Assembly (NCBI GenBank): GCA_003993805.1
Contig: RSEF01000004.1
Coordinates: forward strand, 69,645,841 to 69,709,840
Source: Himantopus leucocephalus
Lineage: Eukaryota > Chordata > Aves > Charadriiformes > Recurvirostridae
DNA length: 64,000 nucleotides
Direction: 5' to 3'
The notes below the pieces were generated by a model. The model did not search any database, was not told the DNA's origin, and saw only the letters and a list, made by a program, of their open reading frames with translations. Made by a program: the position numbers and the translations under genes. Of the stretch, positions 39,870 to 52,593 are shown one piece after another; position 1 is the stretch's first letter; every line of letters starts with the position of its first letter.

Positions 39870-40420
39870 TTGGTGAAGTGATGGGCAGTGCAGGAGGCTG
39901 GGGTCATTCAATAAAGATTTCTTTCTGCTGCTCCTTACTTCTTAAGCATTTTCATCTGCTCTGGCATGGGTGGCCTGTAGGCAGCAGTCCCTGGGGGAAT
40001 GTCTCCACCCCAGTATGTGTTGCCTATGGTCCGCAGTTCCTCAGAGACGTCCTTCCTTTGGCATGGAGCAGCTCCTTCTAACAGCATGTCTCCAGGTGTG
40101 TCCCCCACAAGGTCTCCTTCCGTGTGGCTCCTTTGTTTCTCTTCCTCTTTTTTCCCCCCACGATTCTCTAAACACATCTCTTCATATATCTTCTTACATG
40201 TGTCCTCGTCTTGTCCTCTCACATGTCTCCTGCCCTTGTGGCTTACACTTTCTTAAATAAGTTTGAGCAGAGGCACCATGTGCTGCCCAACTGGAAGTTT
40301 TGGTGCACAATAGGTTGTTTCCATCTGTTCCAGAGCTACCTGCAGACAGGGAGAGCAGCACTGGGCAGGTCATGGCCTCCTCCCACACAAGGCACCCTGC
40401 AACTCCTTGCTGTCTAAACA
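39870..40420 (-). mobile_element. Probable old LTR-type or other dispersed repeat
   Basis: This block is richer in G and C than its flanks. On the minus strand it resembles, as far as memory allows, a dispersed avian repeat with a CCTCTG... TATTTAAGAA core followed by degenerate repeated units of the type CTGC-CC-TGG...CC-ATGC-GAGCAG. Three such degenerate units can be seen on the minus strand between about 40090 and 39950. A 95-codon minus-strand frame (40222-39938), ending PPMPEQMKMLKK, spans these units and looks protein-like, but its repeated structure favours repeat DNA over a gene. The ends are not defined; no target duplication was found. Family name unknown. Confidence 0.4.
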
Positions 40421-41699
40421 CCACTCTTTGGTTAGAATTTCCTGGGTGGACGCATTATTTTCAGTGTGGCAAACAAGGAATAAGGTTTCATGTACTAATG
40501 ATAAAACATACTCTGATGGTACATTTTATGCATTTAGATTTATATAGACATAACTGTCCTCAGATCTAGTAGCTCGTAGGACAATCTGATGTATTAAAAC
40601 ATCTTAAGAAATTGCTTTGCACAACAATTTAGTTATTCTTAACTGTAGTAAGTGAGCATATTTTGACTATTTTGAGCTTTTACAGTTTGCATCTTTGGAA
40701 TCCATTTTGATGCAAGCAAAAGAAATGCAGACTTACTGAAAAGCTAAGATTCTGATGTGATTCCAGGAACAGTATAAAATAGTCCTAATCATGGAAATAG
40801 TATTTTGAAACATGGCAATGGTCAATATCATTTAAAACATTTCTTGCCTCCTGACTCACTCATTTATATTCTCTTCCATTCTTTTAAAGAATCTACCAGA
40901 CAAAGCAGTTCTGTACTATTCTGAATTTAAGACTCCCCTTTTTTTCTTCAAAAGCTCCGTAGAAAAATTATTTTCTGGTTATTTACAGGCTAAACCTTGA
41001 ATTAACGTGTTGTCCTCAATATTCCCCACACAATCCCCTAAGTGGCCTTTTGGGAAACTTCTCCATACATACCCACCCTCCTCTTCTAGAACTCACAATC
41101 CCTTCTCGTTCCATTTGCTTCTCCTGCTCGGTTACTTTTTGTTGTTGTTGTTGTTGTTCCGGATCTTGCTGCCAATGCTCCTTCTCGTCCTGCCATCTGC
41201 CCATTTCTTTTGTGTTCATATATGGAAGACTTAAAATGACTGCATGTACATGTAGCATGTGGTCTTGTATATAATGGATGCGAGAGAGAAACATTTAATC
41301 CCCCTGAATGCAAAGCTGTCTTCAGAAGCCTGTGTTGGCTCCCATGTTTCTGTTTTTATGAAATATGATTTAGGAAAAAACCACAAAAAGTAAGAAGGCA
41401 CTTCAAACTGAGGCTATGCTCAGATAGCCTTCTGTTCGGGTTCTCAATATCTGCCAAGTTCTGCATTTGTAAGGGGAAATCTGAAGGCAGCAAGGGGTTG
41501 TGGATCAGTGCTAAGGGAAAGGGACTCTTCAGCTGAGATGAATTGCTTGAGTTGCCAGCCTCGCACAGATATATTCAGCATTTCCAGTGGCAAGACATAG
41601 ACTAGCTGAATTGCTAAATCAGCAGTTCAGTTACTGCCTTATAGTAAAATGGATTTAGCATAAACATATTTAGCAAAGTGCTGATTTAACATTTAGCAG
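40421..41699. other. AT-rich non-coding DNA with a (GTT)6 repeat
   Basis: No gene is recognised. The microsatellite at 41141-41158 creates overlapping frames on both strands with Gln or Cys/Val runs, which explains the apparent open frames at 41007-41313. Confidence 0.7.
41141..41158. repeat. (GTT)6 microsatellite
   Basis: Six uninterrupted GTT units. Confidence 0.95.
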
Positions 41700-42010
41700 G
41701 CCATGAGGTAAATAATGTGACAACACTGTAGTTAAGACGGCTGCAGAGCAAGCACAAAATGAGCACTTATCTCTGGGTCAGTTTTGGGACTGACTCACCG
41801 GGAACACTGAAGAGTCCGCCTGGACAGAGTACAAAAGGCTACAGATCATGGTGGTTTGAAAGGATAAAAGGCACCTCAAAGACTAAGAGGTGAGACCAGC
41901 GGAAGAGGACCAACGTTGAAGACCTTGGAGTTTGAGCATCAACTGCTACAGAGGCAAACACCGTTCTCCTGGCCACTTTGCCAAATCAGGTGGGATGTCT
42001 CTGCAACCTT
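41700..42010 (+). other. Promoter- or LTR-like block, unclassified
   Basis: About 300 bases are richer in G and C than their surroundings. On the plus strand a TATA-like GATAAAAG (41863-41870) is followed by strong donor-like sequences: AAGAG|GTGAGA at 41889, ATCAG|GTGGGA near 41989, and a GCT|GTGAGT a little further on. This order (TATA, short leader, donors) would suit either an old retroviral LTR with leader or the first exon of a non-coding transcript. I cannot define the ends, and no long reading frame is present. Confidence 0.3.
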
Positions 42011-45000
42011 GTGCTGTGAGTATGAACTCCAAAGACCAACAGAAGAGTCTCATCTCTTTTGTTTTACCTCAAACTAATTGAGTCAACTTCAGGTAAATTA
42101 TGTGTCCAGAACAAAGCTATGTACGATGCAATAATGAAAACTAATGCCAACTTTAGCCTTGGATCATCCGATTGAATAATAATCCATAAGCATAGTACTG
42201 GATGATGAATTCATGTTTACAGAGAAAGCTGACTTTCTAATACTCTAATCTTTCAACCTTTTTAATCTGCAAAATAACAAGGCTAAATAAGAATAAAAAT
42301 GCAAGTGTTATGATCTTCTCCACGTTGGTGAATCATTACATTTATTAAGCATATTTTTTGATGTCAGAGCAAAACAACATAGCACAATAATTGCTCTGAT
42401 TTTCCTCTGATTTTTCCTACCTGTCTTTAATGCTGCTTCATCTTTTCATAGACATTTAGTATGATTTCTTCTTTATGCTTTTGATATGTTATTTCATCAG
42501 TATTCTTTCAGAAAAATCTTTATGACCATGAACAAATGCAAGAATCATAAGCTGACAAAGACAGTTTATTTTTATCTTCCTCCACCTGCCCTGCTATTGA
42601 GAAATTTCATGGACTACAGAAATTTGTTTCTGATGATTTTATAGATTCCCCACTTAACGTAATACTTTCTCAGATTCTTACTTTCTGCAGTAAGAGGAAT
42701 CAGCAGAGGAGGATGTTCCTTCCATAAAAATCTGTGAAGAAAACAGTATTATAACTGGGCCCATGCTATGAATCACAATCCAAATGTAAATATTCTGCAG
42801 ATTACAGGTGTGCTTGAGTTAAAGATTTTAAAATCAGCCAATCTCATACTAAATTATCTTTTCCTTGAAGATATATTTATACATTTCCACATACCTGCCT
42901 GCAGACATTGTCTGAGTTTTGCAGGTGAAATGTAAATCCGTGGAGTCCATCAGACTATCCTGTTAGCTGTGATTTGTCTGAGTTTCCATTACTGCAACTG
43001 CATCTGTTTGGCTTTGCAGTTTACATCAATTCCTGTAACTGATCTGGGAAGAAGCAAAGTCAAAGTATAATTTTCTTCAGAAGCAGTTAATAAGGAACTG
43101 TTAGGGGGATTCAATAGCTGCTGTTGCCTGCCAGGCTTGGCATCAAGGGTAAGTGCTTGGGGAACAAGGCAAATAAATTTGTGTCTCCTAGGACTCTCTG
43201 CATCTCTGACTAAACAGGTCCTTCTGTAGCTATGCAGACATAAAAGTTTCCCTGGTTGATATGTACTCCTTTGAAATGTCTTTAACATTCTGGGAAAGGA
43301 CACACCTTGAGTAGCATGTTCCTGCAAAGTATGAGGACCTTGGAAAATTTTGCTTACATTTATTTTATATTTTAAAATAAAAAGAATGGCTAGGGAGAAA
43401 ACAGTACATCTGTAAGCCAAGTCATCAGATTTTAAGGAGTAAGCTTGTTTTTTGCAGTGTAGCTGGATATTAAAGCTATAGATTTTAAATTTAGGTCAGT
43501 AAAGCTTAGCTTTTTTAATTGGTTTTACATGCTTTTGAACAAAGTGTGAATCCAACAGGGTCTCCTGTGGCCATTATATCAGCTGGCTTCCCATTGCCCT
43601 TACTCTTTTACTAGAAGGAATCAAGTTTCTCATTCATGGGAAGAAATTAATCCCTTCAAGTAGCTGTCTTTAGTTAAAATGCCCTTTTTTTCTGTACATA
43701 CACAAATGGTAGAGAAAAACGTAGCTATGGTTAGTAAATGCTATTTCCACAAAAACTAAAGGATGCCTTACTGATGAAGTAATAAGAGGTTTTTGTCTCT
43801 GGGACTATATTTTTCTTCATAAAAATGTTTGTGCTATCTTGATGAACTATGATTGTGTTAGGTGAAAGATCAAGATGAGCAGTGTCTAAAATTTGCAGTT
43901 TTATTTAAGGAAGTAAGTCTGAAAAACTTTTATTCTGGTCATACTTTTAAAACCCTGACAGATGCAGTTCTTTTAACGTTCTCATTTCACTTGACCTTAC
44001 TCAGTGACACAGGATAATCTGATATGACTAATGGGAATTATTCTGAAGGTACAATTGTTTCCAAGAAAGTCTATGTAGTTAAAAACTTTCATATAAAATC
44101 TATAAGATATTTTATATAAGTACCTTAGCAAATGGCTTATCAACATGAAGTGTAAAATGTTCTTTACTCCAAAGTGGTTTGGCTATGAAGTTTCAATAAA
44201 GTTTCTAAGAAGATAGTTTAAAAAACCAGCCACATGTAAACAGAATAGGAAATTAAAGCACAGAAATAAGGGGTTTTCACATTTGATAATATATACAATT
44301 TAAGCTCTGGAGAACTTATCTGGATTCTAGCTTGCTAGTTAGAACTGTTTTATGGGATAATAGAATGATGGTAGCAAACTGACCAACCTGCACGGCTGAA
44401 CGTGCTGCGGGTGTGATCTTGTCCTTGCCTTGCTCAGTGCAGGGTTATGAAATCCAAAGTCATCTTCAGTGGGTCTTTACCAAGTTCTCCACCGACTGTA
44501 GTAATAAGTAATACCACGCCAAGAGAGCAGGTCTAATGCTTTGCCATGGCCAATTCTTCATTTAAACACCATATCTTTTAATTTTTCTGTCTTAATTTGT
44601 GAAAACTAAAACATTCTCCTTTTTTTCAGCTTTATATTTTTTCTGTAGTGACTTCCCTTTGAGTTTAGGAATTGCTATTTCCAGCAGCCCTTAACAATAC
44701 TAGTAAGACCACAACTACTCATCATACATTAGAAATATCACTAACGTTCCATGTCATCGTACTGACTTGCATTTAAAGCCAAAACAGGAGTCTCTGGAAA
44801 ATCTACATTTTCTCCATTAGAGGGAATCCTTGCTCTATCTTCTTCTGAAGGTTTTCATTTCTCCCAAAGCACTTTAAGTTATTTTTCTCCTTAAGAAATC
44901 CTGAAGTCTGAAGTACTGTTTCTGAAATCTCTGTTTAAAGTAGTGGTCAGATCACTGATGGTTTGAGTTTAAAAGTTCACTGTGTGCAAGAGGAAGACTG

Positions 45001-46537
45001 TCTTCTGTTGATCCAGGCGGAGCGTATAGTTCTTGTTCTCCTCTGTACATAATTAGCTGTTGCATGTAAAGCATAGTCCTTGCACAGAAACATCAAACAG
45101 TTTAAAGACTAAATCAACAGACTCCTTTCAGAATCTTTCACTTTTTGAGAGAGTCGACACAGTGAAGAGTTCAGTGGCAGCTACCATAAAAGTTCTTTCC
45201 TCCACGAGCTTTCGTTTTTAGCCGAATCTGGTCCCATCACTTGAACTGTTCAAAATATTCTGCAGGCAAAGCAATATTCGTATGGAGCTGATTTGCTTAG
45301 CCAGTTCGAAAAATATAATCATTTCTGAAAAGTCCATTCAAAATCAGGGTGATGGCAGTGAATATTAAGAGCAATACCAAAATTTAGCCTTTACCTTCTA
45401 AAGGTAAATTTTCACCTTCTAAAAATCCGAAATCATAGAAAAGAACAGGGGTGAAATCACTACTTTTGGATAACTGTAAGGTTTTCTGTTTTGTTCCAAA
45501 CAGCGAAAGATCATTCACTGCTTCAAGCTGTATTCTGCTGAGAGTGTTGTGTTATGGGAACTGGGACACCTTTGCAGTGCGTATTTTGGTTTTTTTGTTG
45601 GGTTTTGGCAGCTGTTTGAGAGTTAAATAGGTCTGTGAGGAGCAAAGTCGATTTTATGAGGCGAGAGTGAGCAAAAAAAGAAAGAGAACACCAGTGGTGG
45701 AGATGACGATTTCATCTTTGAAAGGGAAGTGCTGTTTTTTCTCTTCCTCAAATACCAAGAAATACAAAGCTACTACCTTGCTTCNAAAAAAAAGTAAGAT
45801 AAGGAGAGAAAAAGGAAGGAGAATAGAAATAGAACATAGTTACATATATATTTATAGGTGAAAGGAAATGAAGTAATAGTTTTTCTGGTAGCAGGACATG
45901 TGGTCAGAATTAATTCATGGTGACCATAATGGTTACTATAGCACTGTCAGACAAACAACAAAGAAATAGTAATACCTTTTTGTAATGGCTATGGTCAGTG
46001 TCTCCACAGAGTCACAGTGCCGGTGCTTGAGGCTGAAAGGACCAGAAAGAATGCAAAAAAAAAAGCTAAGCTCCTAAACGCATGTTCTCCTTTAATCAAA
46101 ACACTGAACTGGGGTCTTAATGCTGGATTTGGCAGTACCCTGAAAAAAATGCCAAAAGAAGCTGGTACTGCTTTTTAGCATCCCCTACAGATTTCATTTA
46201 AGCTATGCGATTTTCACTTTGGGAGCATCCACCTGCAATAAATGATATTCATCACAGGCTCATTCAAGGGCAAAATGTTAGCATTTGTAGTATTTCACCT
46301 CAGCTGAAGCTAAAATAGTTGTAGGAGCTGTTGAGGAAATCTGTTCTTGGAATCTGAAAGGCTAAGGTGAGAGTTACCCAGTGAAGCCAAGGAAGATTTC
46401 AGAACCTTCCGAACAGACAAAAAAAGGGATGCAAAGCTTCAGAGATGTGATATAAAAAATAATCTTCAGCTAAGTTCTGAATTTTAAAAGGTGCATTAAG
46501 ACCATACTTGCAACAATTCAGATGGAGCACAAGAATT

Positions 46538-46553
46538 CAACAACAACAACAAC
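46538..46553. repeat. (CAA)5 microsatellite
   Basis: Five CAA units plus one base, uninterrupted. Confidence 0.9.
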
Positions 46554-49500
46554 GCCTTAAGAATGAGCAGCTTTATCAAGCTGGTAGTTCACTAAAGATA
46601 GCAACACCAGCGCTCAGGGCCCGATAGCTTTTTTTTCCTCAGGCAGCATCAGCTTTCAAAACTACAAAAGATAAACAAAAGTAAAGTCTTCTGTTCATCC
46701 TGCCTGCTGAGTGCAAGTAGTTTCAGATAAAATAGGAACTGACCCTACCTACACCTTTAGAGAAGTCAAGTTGTCCTCAAAGAACAGCAGGTAGTAGCAA
46801 TATAGTGGTATTGCACCAGACAATGATTTAATTAACTAGCTCTGTCTTATGTGGAAAACTGTGGTACATGTGGCTGAGATGACAAATGGGCCAAAGTTTG
46901 AAGTCAATTCTTCGGTAGCTTCTCTTTTGTAGCTCCTTAGCTGCTGTGGACTTGTGTATTTTGCATGTCTGTTATGCTGTAAGTGCAAAAGAGTAACTAC
47001 ATTTTGGGCTGTTATTTTATTTTCGTGTTCCAATAACTGCATTTATTTTTGTTTATACATCTTGTGGTGGTGGCTTAATATAACAGATTAAAGAAAACAC
47101 ATTGCAAAACAAATGATAGCAGTGGATTTCACACTCTCCATTGTTCAGGGTATAAAACCAGAAGAATAAATATTCCTTTTATGTGAAAGACAGGATAATT
47201 TCAAACCAGGATATTTTTTGGAATTATATGGTCATTTAAATGACAAAGGTTACTTATACTCACACCAACCTAACATATAGCTTATTATGTGATTATAGAA
47301 CAACACATAATTGTATAATGTGCTTAAAAGAAGTGACATGAAATGTGCATGGAAATCATCAACAGAGGATGACATTCAAACCTCACACTGAAGCCTTGCA
47401 GGGTACAAAAAGTGTCTGCATTAGATTAGATTTTACTTTTACAAGAAATTACAGGAATGCATGAATCTGTACTACTTTACAGCTTATTCAAGAGCTTGCA
47501 CTTGTATGCTATGTCTTGGAATAGCTTTTAAAAACGTACGCAGGACACTATTATAACTAAGGAACAGTGGGAAAAATGACTTCATCCAAAAATGGACTTG
47601 ACAACTGACTCTGGAGCTGGTGTTTGCGATGTACTGAGTTTTACTGTAAGAGATATAGGATGTAGATTGAGGAGCTAGAAATGTAATTCATAGAGCTAAA
47701 ATATTTCCCGGATAAGTACAAGAAAACCTTTTCATAGGGTTCTGTTGTTTGTTGTGTTGATAAGGACTGAGGACTTCTGTCTGCTGGGGGAGGACCCAAT
47801 TAACACATTAGAAAAGCAATTCTTGCTGACCTTGCTTCCAGCTATCAGATACTTCTTTTTCATCTTCCATTTTCAGCATGACTTCTGCCATTGTCTGAGT
47901 GATTTTTTTAACAAGAAAATCATAAAAGGAGCAGGAGGAGTCTTATCACACCAGAAGCTGTGGCCAGAGGCAGGAAGGAAACGTGAAGGAAGCTACAGCA
48001 GCTTCAAGTTGAGAAGAGGGTCTGGCAGCGGGTAAGAGGCATTCATAATGAGTGGAGTTCAGTGCAGAGGTGAACAGACATGAGTTTATTGGAAATGTAG
48101 GAGTACCTAACAGAGGGACGGAGCTCTTGTTTGGTTCAGGGGAATTCATTAGAGGTGATGGCAGAAAGTAAAGGTGAGGAAAAACTGAGGGCCAAGTACC
48201 ATGCACAAGAAAAAAGCCACAAACTATTCATTTTTTTCAGATAGTTCGGCATTTTTCCTTTCAAAACAGAAACAGGAAGCTACACTTAAAGACAATAGTA
48301 CTGTTGTGAACTCTAAAAGCTGTAACAGAAAAAGCGTTAACAACTGCTTCAGCTGGAGGACTTGTGACATTTATGTCTTCCAGGTAAGAGACGGTGGCCA
48401 CTGAGATAACAGCAATGCCATTAGAAATAACGTGACAAAAAAATTATTTGAACAGAGGTATGTGTTAAAAAAAAAATTAAGGACCCCCCCAACTTTAATG
48501 ACTACATTGCGATGTTTCAAGAATTATAAGCTAAATCTTGGCTGCATTATAGGCTATGTGACCTTGGAGTTTTTATACTTATATAATGGAGCCTGTATTA
48601 ATTTTTTAAATCGGTATAGAGAAATATAATTTAAGTAGTGACATTTTCTAGGGTGCAAAAATGAGAATTGTGGGAATATATTTGTCTCTTTCTGTACAAA
48701 TCACTGTAATGGCACCGCTATGGTGTATATGAAATGGATACGGTAGTAAGGGTAGTAAGACACTACTTTTAGTGGAAGAAAAAATCACATCATTTTCCAA
48801 TTTCAATCAAAACAAATAATAATTTTAGTCACATTAATTTTATTTTTATTTTTCTGGTTTGTTTTTTCTTATATTTCTTTTATTTTCCTACAGCATTGCC
48901 AGTGGAATGAATAACCGACTGGATTAACAGCTCATATCTTTTCTTTTTACTAGCAGTTCTCTCCATCAGTCATCAATCTTTTCCAAGCAAATGGATCTTT
49001 GGTGATTTGGTATATGGAAATGTGTCCATCTGATTCAATGTTGAATCAGTCTCCCTGTGTGCTCACAAGATGCCTGAATTTGGTTAATGATGTGGCACAC
49101 ATGTCAGTACTTAATTAATAATAAATAATGGTTTACAGAGGCAATGTGCTAACACAGGCACAGTGTGTAGCTCAGGTGAGACGTATAAAATTAAGAACTT
49201 GCATTCTGTTTGACAAATCCGTATGATTCCAAACTGAAATATAGCAAGTAGCCTATTTTCCCACAGAATTCAGGGACACCTGATTTTTCTGTGCTGTTAA
49301 AGTACCCAAGTGTTCAAAAGTCTGGACATAAATGCCTTTGAACAATTAATTCCCCTTTTCATTTTGTACTTCTCTCCTTACTTTTAAAATGATGAAGAAT
49401 GTTTAGCCAGTGCTAAGATTAAACTTCAAAATTTTCTCACTATGTATTTAATGGAGTATTAAAAAGACATATATTGAAGCGATTACTGAAGCGTTACAGG

Positions 49501-49628
49501 AATTTATTTTTAATAGTAATTTTAATGGACTCTAGTTTCAGCTACATTCCCCATTATCTTCTTTTCCAGTTTCTGAATATCCTTTTAGAAACTAGAGTTT
49601 ACCCTTATATTTACTGCTATGCTGTAAG

Positions 49629-49652
49629 TGTATGTATGTATGTATGTATGTA
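49629..49652. repeat. (TGTA)6 microsatellite
   Basis: An uninterrupted TGTA tetranucleotide array, six units long. Confidence 0.95.
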
Positions 49653-52450
49653 TTTTGATTTATTCTACAGCCAGGAAGCTTCTCTGGGTATTTCTTTGTC
49701 CACTCACCTGACCTGCCCCTCTGAGCCCCCTCCCTGTTGGTGGCAGCCTTCTGGAGAGAGCTTTTAGAATTGAACACTTATTAGCTCTGCTATAAGCATG
49801 CAAGGCTCTGCAAAAAGTGTAACATTGCCTAGAAGTTTTAACTATTTATTTGGGGTTTTTTTGAACCGCTTAAGCTCAAGAGCAAGAACAAATTTTCTGT
49901 TTTCTTTATTTTAGATCCAGTGACAAACTGGATATTGATTTTGACGTTACAAAAACAAGCAGCTGTCAGGCAGGATACTCAACTGTTGCCTTAACTGATG
50001 CCTAGCAAGTCTACTGAATAACATTTGAAGTGTAGGGGCTTGGTCAGTGGTGATCCCAAGGGAGGTTTCTGGAGTTAAAGATGCCTGAACTTTAGTGTAG
50101 GCCACCTCCTTAGCAGTCAAACAAAATAAGATCAATGGCAAAGCAGTGACTCAAAATCCAAAGCTCATATAAAATGATAGTATTTAGAATCAGGAGTACA
50201 GGTATGAAGTCAAGAAACAGGTATTTCCCTTGAGACTTCAATTGCACTTTTTGATGGCCTTAGTATAAAACCCAGGGATGCCTTCCTCAAGGGTTTTAAT
50301 GGATCAATTTACTCATAATATGGGAAGAAACCTAGTCTGCTGCTTGCATTTAAATAGGAGGCCTTTCATTGTGTTGCTGTGGGTAATTCATTGGTAGCAC
50401 TGAAATGGAAAATTCCCAAACATGCAGTACTGCAGAAAACAGCTTGATTAGTGTGCACGTGTGGCCCTCTGCATACACGCAGTAGATGTTTTCATGAATA
50501 GTATACAAGCATAACCAATATATGCTTTCCAGATTTGATGGTGTTGCTTTTTGAAGCATGTATGTACTGCTTTTATGGAATACAAGCCCAGGAAAATGGG
50601 AGGGTTAAAGATAAGGAGAAATATACTTGTCTGTGTTTTAATATCACTGGCAGAGTACTGCTTTCCCGCCTTATTTTCTGAATTATTTTTTCTTGCTCTA
50701 TTCTACAGCTTTTAATTAAGTGTATAGTTGCTTAGAAATGAATTGCTAACAGTGGAGTATGGTACTATCCATCAGAGGGACAAATCTCTCTGACCTGGTG
50801 ACATATTTGTTCTTGGCTTCCATAGAGCTATATTCACAACTTTGTTGCGCAAATGGTTATTACATCCCCTTGTAAATGTGTTGTATCCACATCTGACACT
50901 AGATACATATATTTGAATGCAAAACATCTGTGGTGCATAGACGATGTGGGTAAACATTTACATTCCCTTCATTAATCTCCCTTTACAACTGTTATTTATG
51001 GTATTTCACCGTATCAGTCAACCTGAACGGGTAATTGTTTATCAGTTTATATTTATTAATTACAGGTCTGATTAAATGTACTTAAATATAGACAGTGGAT
51101 ATTTCGGTTAAAAGTCTCCGTCTCTTAGAACTGACTTTTTTTGGATAATACTTTATATAAGTTCAGGTTTTCAAGTAGTAACAATATTTCCTATAAATAG
51201 TGACAGATGTTGACGTATCGTTCTAATTTTCATACTCTTTTGCTAGCTGACTAAATGACTGACTATAATGCAAAATTTAAATTGACTAACCTTTCTTATT
51301 TGCCAAATGCCCTGGGATATTTAGATGTGTCTCAAATGCTGTAAGCAAACCAGTATTGAAGTTTTTCGACTGAGGAAAGGAAATAGTGAAGTTGCTTTTT
51401 AACTTTAAACTCTAACAATTAAACAGCTAAAAAGCCTTAATTATAATATCAAACATCAGACGTGCTTCCAAACCTAGATTTCATTAGATTTTTATGTCTT
51501 CATTCTACACTATTATCTATTAAGGTGGTGTAATCACATACAGAAGTAGTTACTGATACTGAATAGCATGTGGTCACCACAAATGCCTGCTCTGCAGACT
51601 CTAAAGTAGTTACTCATAATACCTGCACAGTAATTAAATGATAATTGTAAAGAGGCATTTTTCCTTTTAAGCCAATTCGTAACTTTTTGTTACTTGCTCA
51701 TGTGGTGGGTATGGATGTATGGAAAGTGTGTGGCTGTAAAAGATGCAGTCCCAATGCTTTTAAGAGATTGTGAGCATTGATGGTTCCTGCCAGTGTGGTC
51801 TTCTGCATTGTCTTCCTGGTAATATCTTGTTTTGCTTTGCTCTGGCTGTGTTTTGCTAGATTGGGTTATGATGAAGCAAAGACTATTGTCCCTTTTATCA
51901 GCACAGTTTTTTAGCACAGCACTTGAATTCCCCTTAAAGCCTCTCCTGCTAAAGACCTGATCTAATTCACACAGGAGTTTAGAATATTTGGATTAATAGT
52001 AAAAATTATAGGGAAGATATTAATTTCTACTTTCCGTACTTTGATGGAAAAGAAATATAAAAATACAAATGCAAAATTTTGACTGAGATCATCCCAATAA
52101 ATCCCTGTAATTATGCACCAGATACAGCTTATGTACGTGTTAATAGCATTTTGGTATTTGGCAATAATTAAGACTTCATTTAATAAGGCATAAATGGGAC
52201 TTTGATTCAAAGAGCTGGGATATCATACTAATAAGCAAAATTATGGGTGGTGTAAATATAGTCCCTATGCAATATTGATAATCTTAAGAGATGTTTTGGT
52301 TAAAATTTATCTGATACTTGAGCAATTAGCTGCATTCAGAGGAAAAAAAGAGAAAAGAGGGGAAGAGTGCATTCTTGGTGTATGACACCCCAATCCTTTT
52401 GGCTATGAGAAAAAAAATGTTGCTTAGGGTTCAAACTACTTTCCTGTGAT

Positions 52451-52550
52451 NNNNNNNNNNNNNNNNNNNNNNNNNNNNNNNNNNNNNNNNNNNNNNNNNN
52501 NNNNNNNNNNNNNNNNNNNNNNNNNNNNNNNNNNNNNNNNNNNNNNNNNN
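52451..52550. other. Assembly gap, exactly 100 N
   Basis: A nominal-length gap. The right edge is CR1 reverse-transcriptase sequence on the minus strand and the left edge shows no CR1. The missing DNA therefore probably contains the rest of that CR1 copy down to its 3' end. Confidence 0.98.
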
Positions 52551-52593
52551 GTCATTGATAAAGATATTAAACAGAACCGGCCCCAATACTGAG
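52551..52593 (-). mobile_element. CR1 LINE fragment, reverse-transcriptase motif
   Basis: Read on the minus strand, these 43 bases encode SVLGPVLFNIFIND without a break. This is the conserved CR1 ORF2 reverse-transcriptase segment normally preceded by PQG. CR1 similarity stops abruptly at 52593, which is therefore probably the 5' truncation point of the insertion. The element continues leftward into the 100-N gap. No intact ORF2 is present in the window. Confidence 0.85.

Larger units (their letters stand above)
42011..52450. other. AT-rich non-coding DNA
   Basis: No gene or classifiable transposon is recognised in about 10 kb. The longest frame is 143 codons on the minus strand (43420-42992). 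Its C-terminal half reads protein-like, but I recognise no domain and the length is within what chance gives over the window. Simple repeats at 46538-46553 and 49629-49652 are listed separately. A single N at 45785 adjoins an A run and is probably a homopolymer-related break. Confidence 0.6.

Noticed and set aside
41007..41313. Overlapping frames on both strands with Gln/Thr or Cys/Val runs
   Set aside because: They are produced by the (GTT)6 microsatellite, which lacks stops in most frames.
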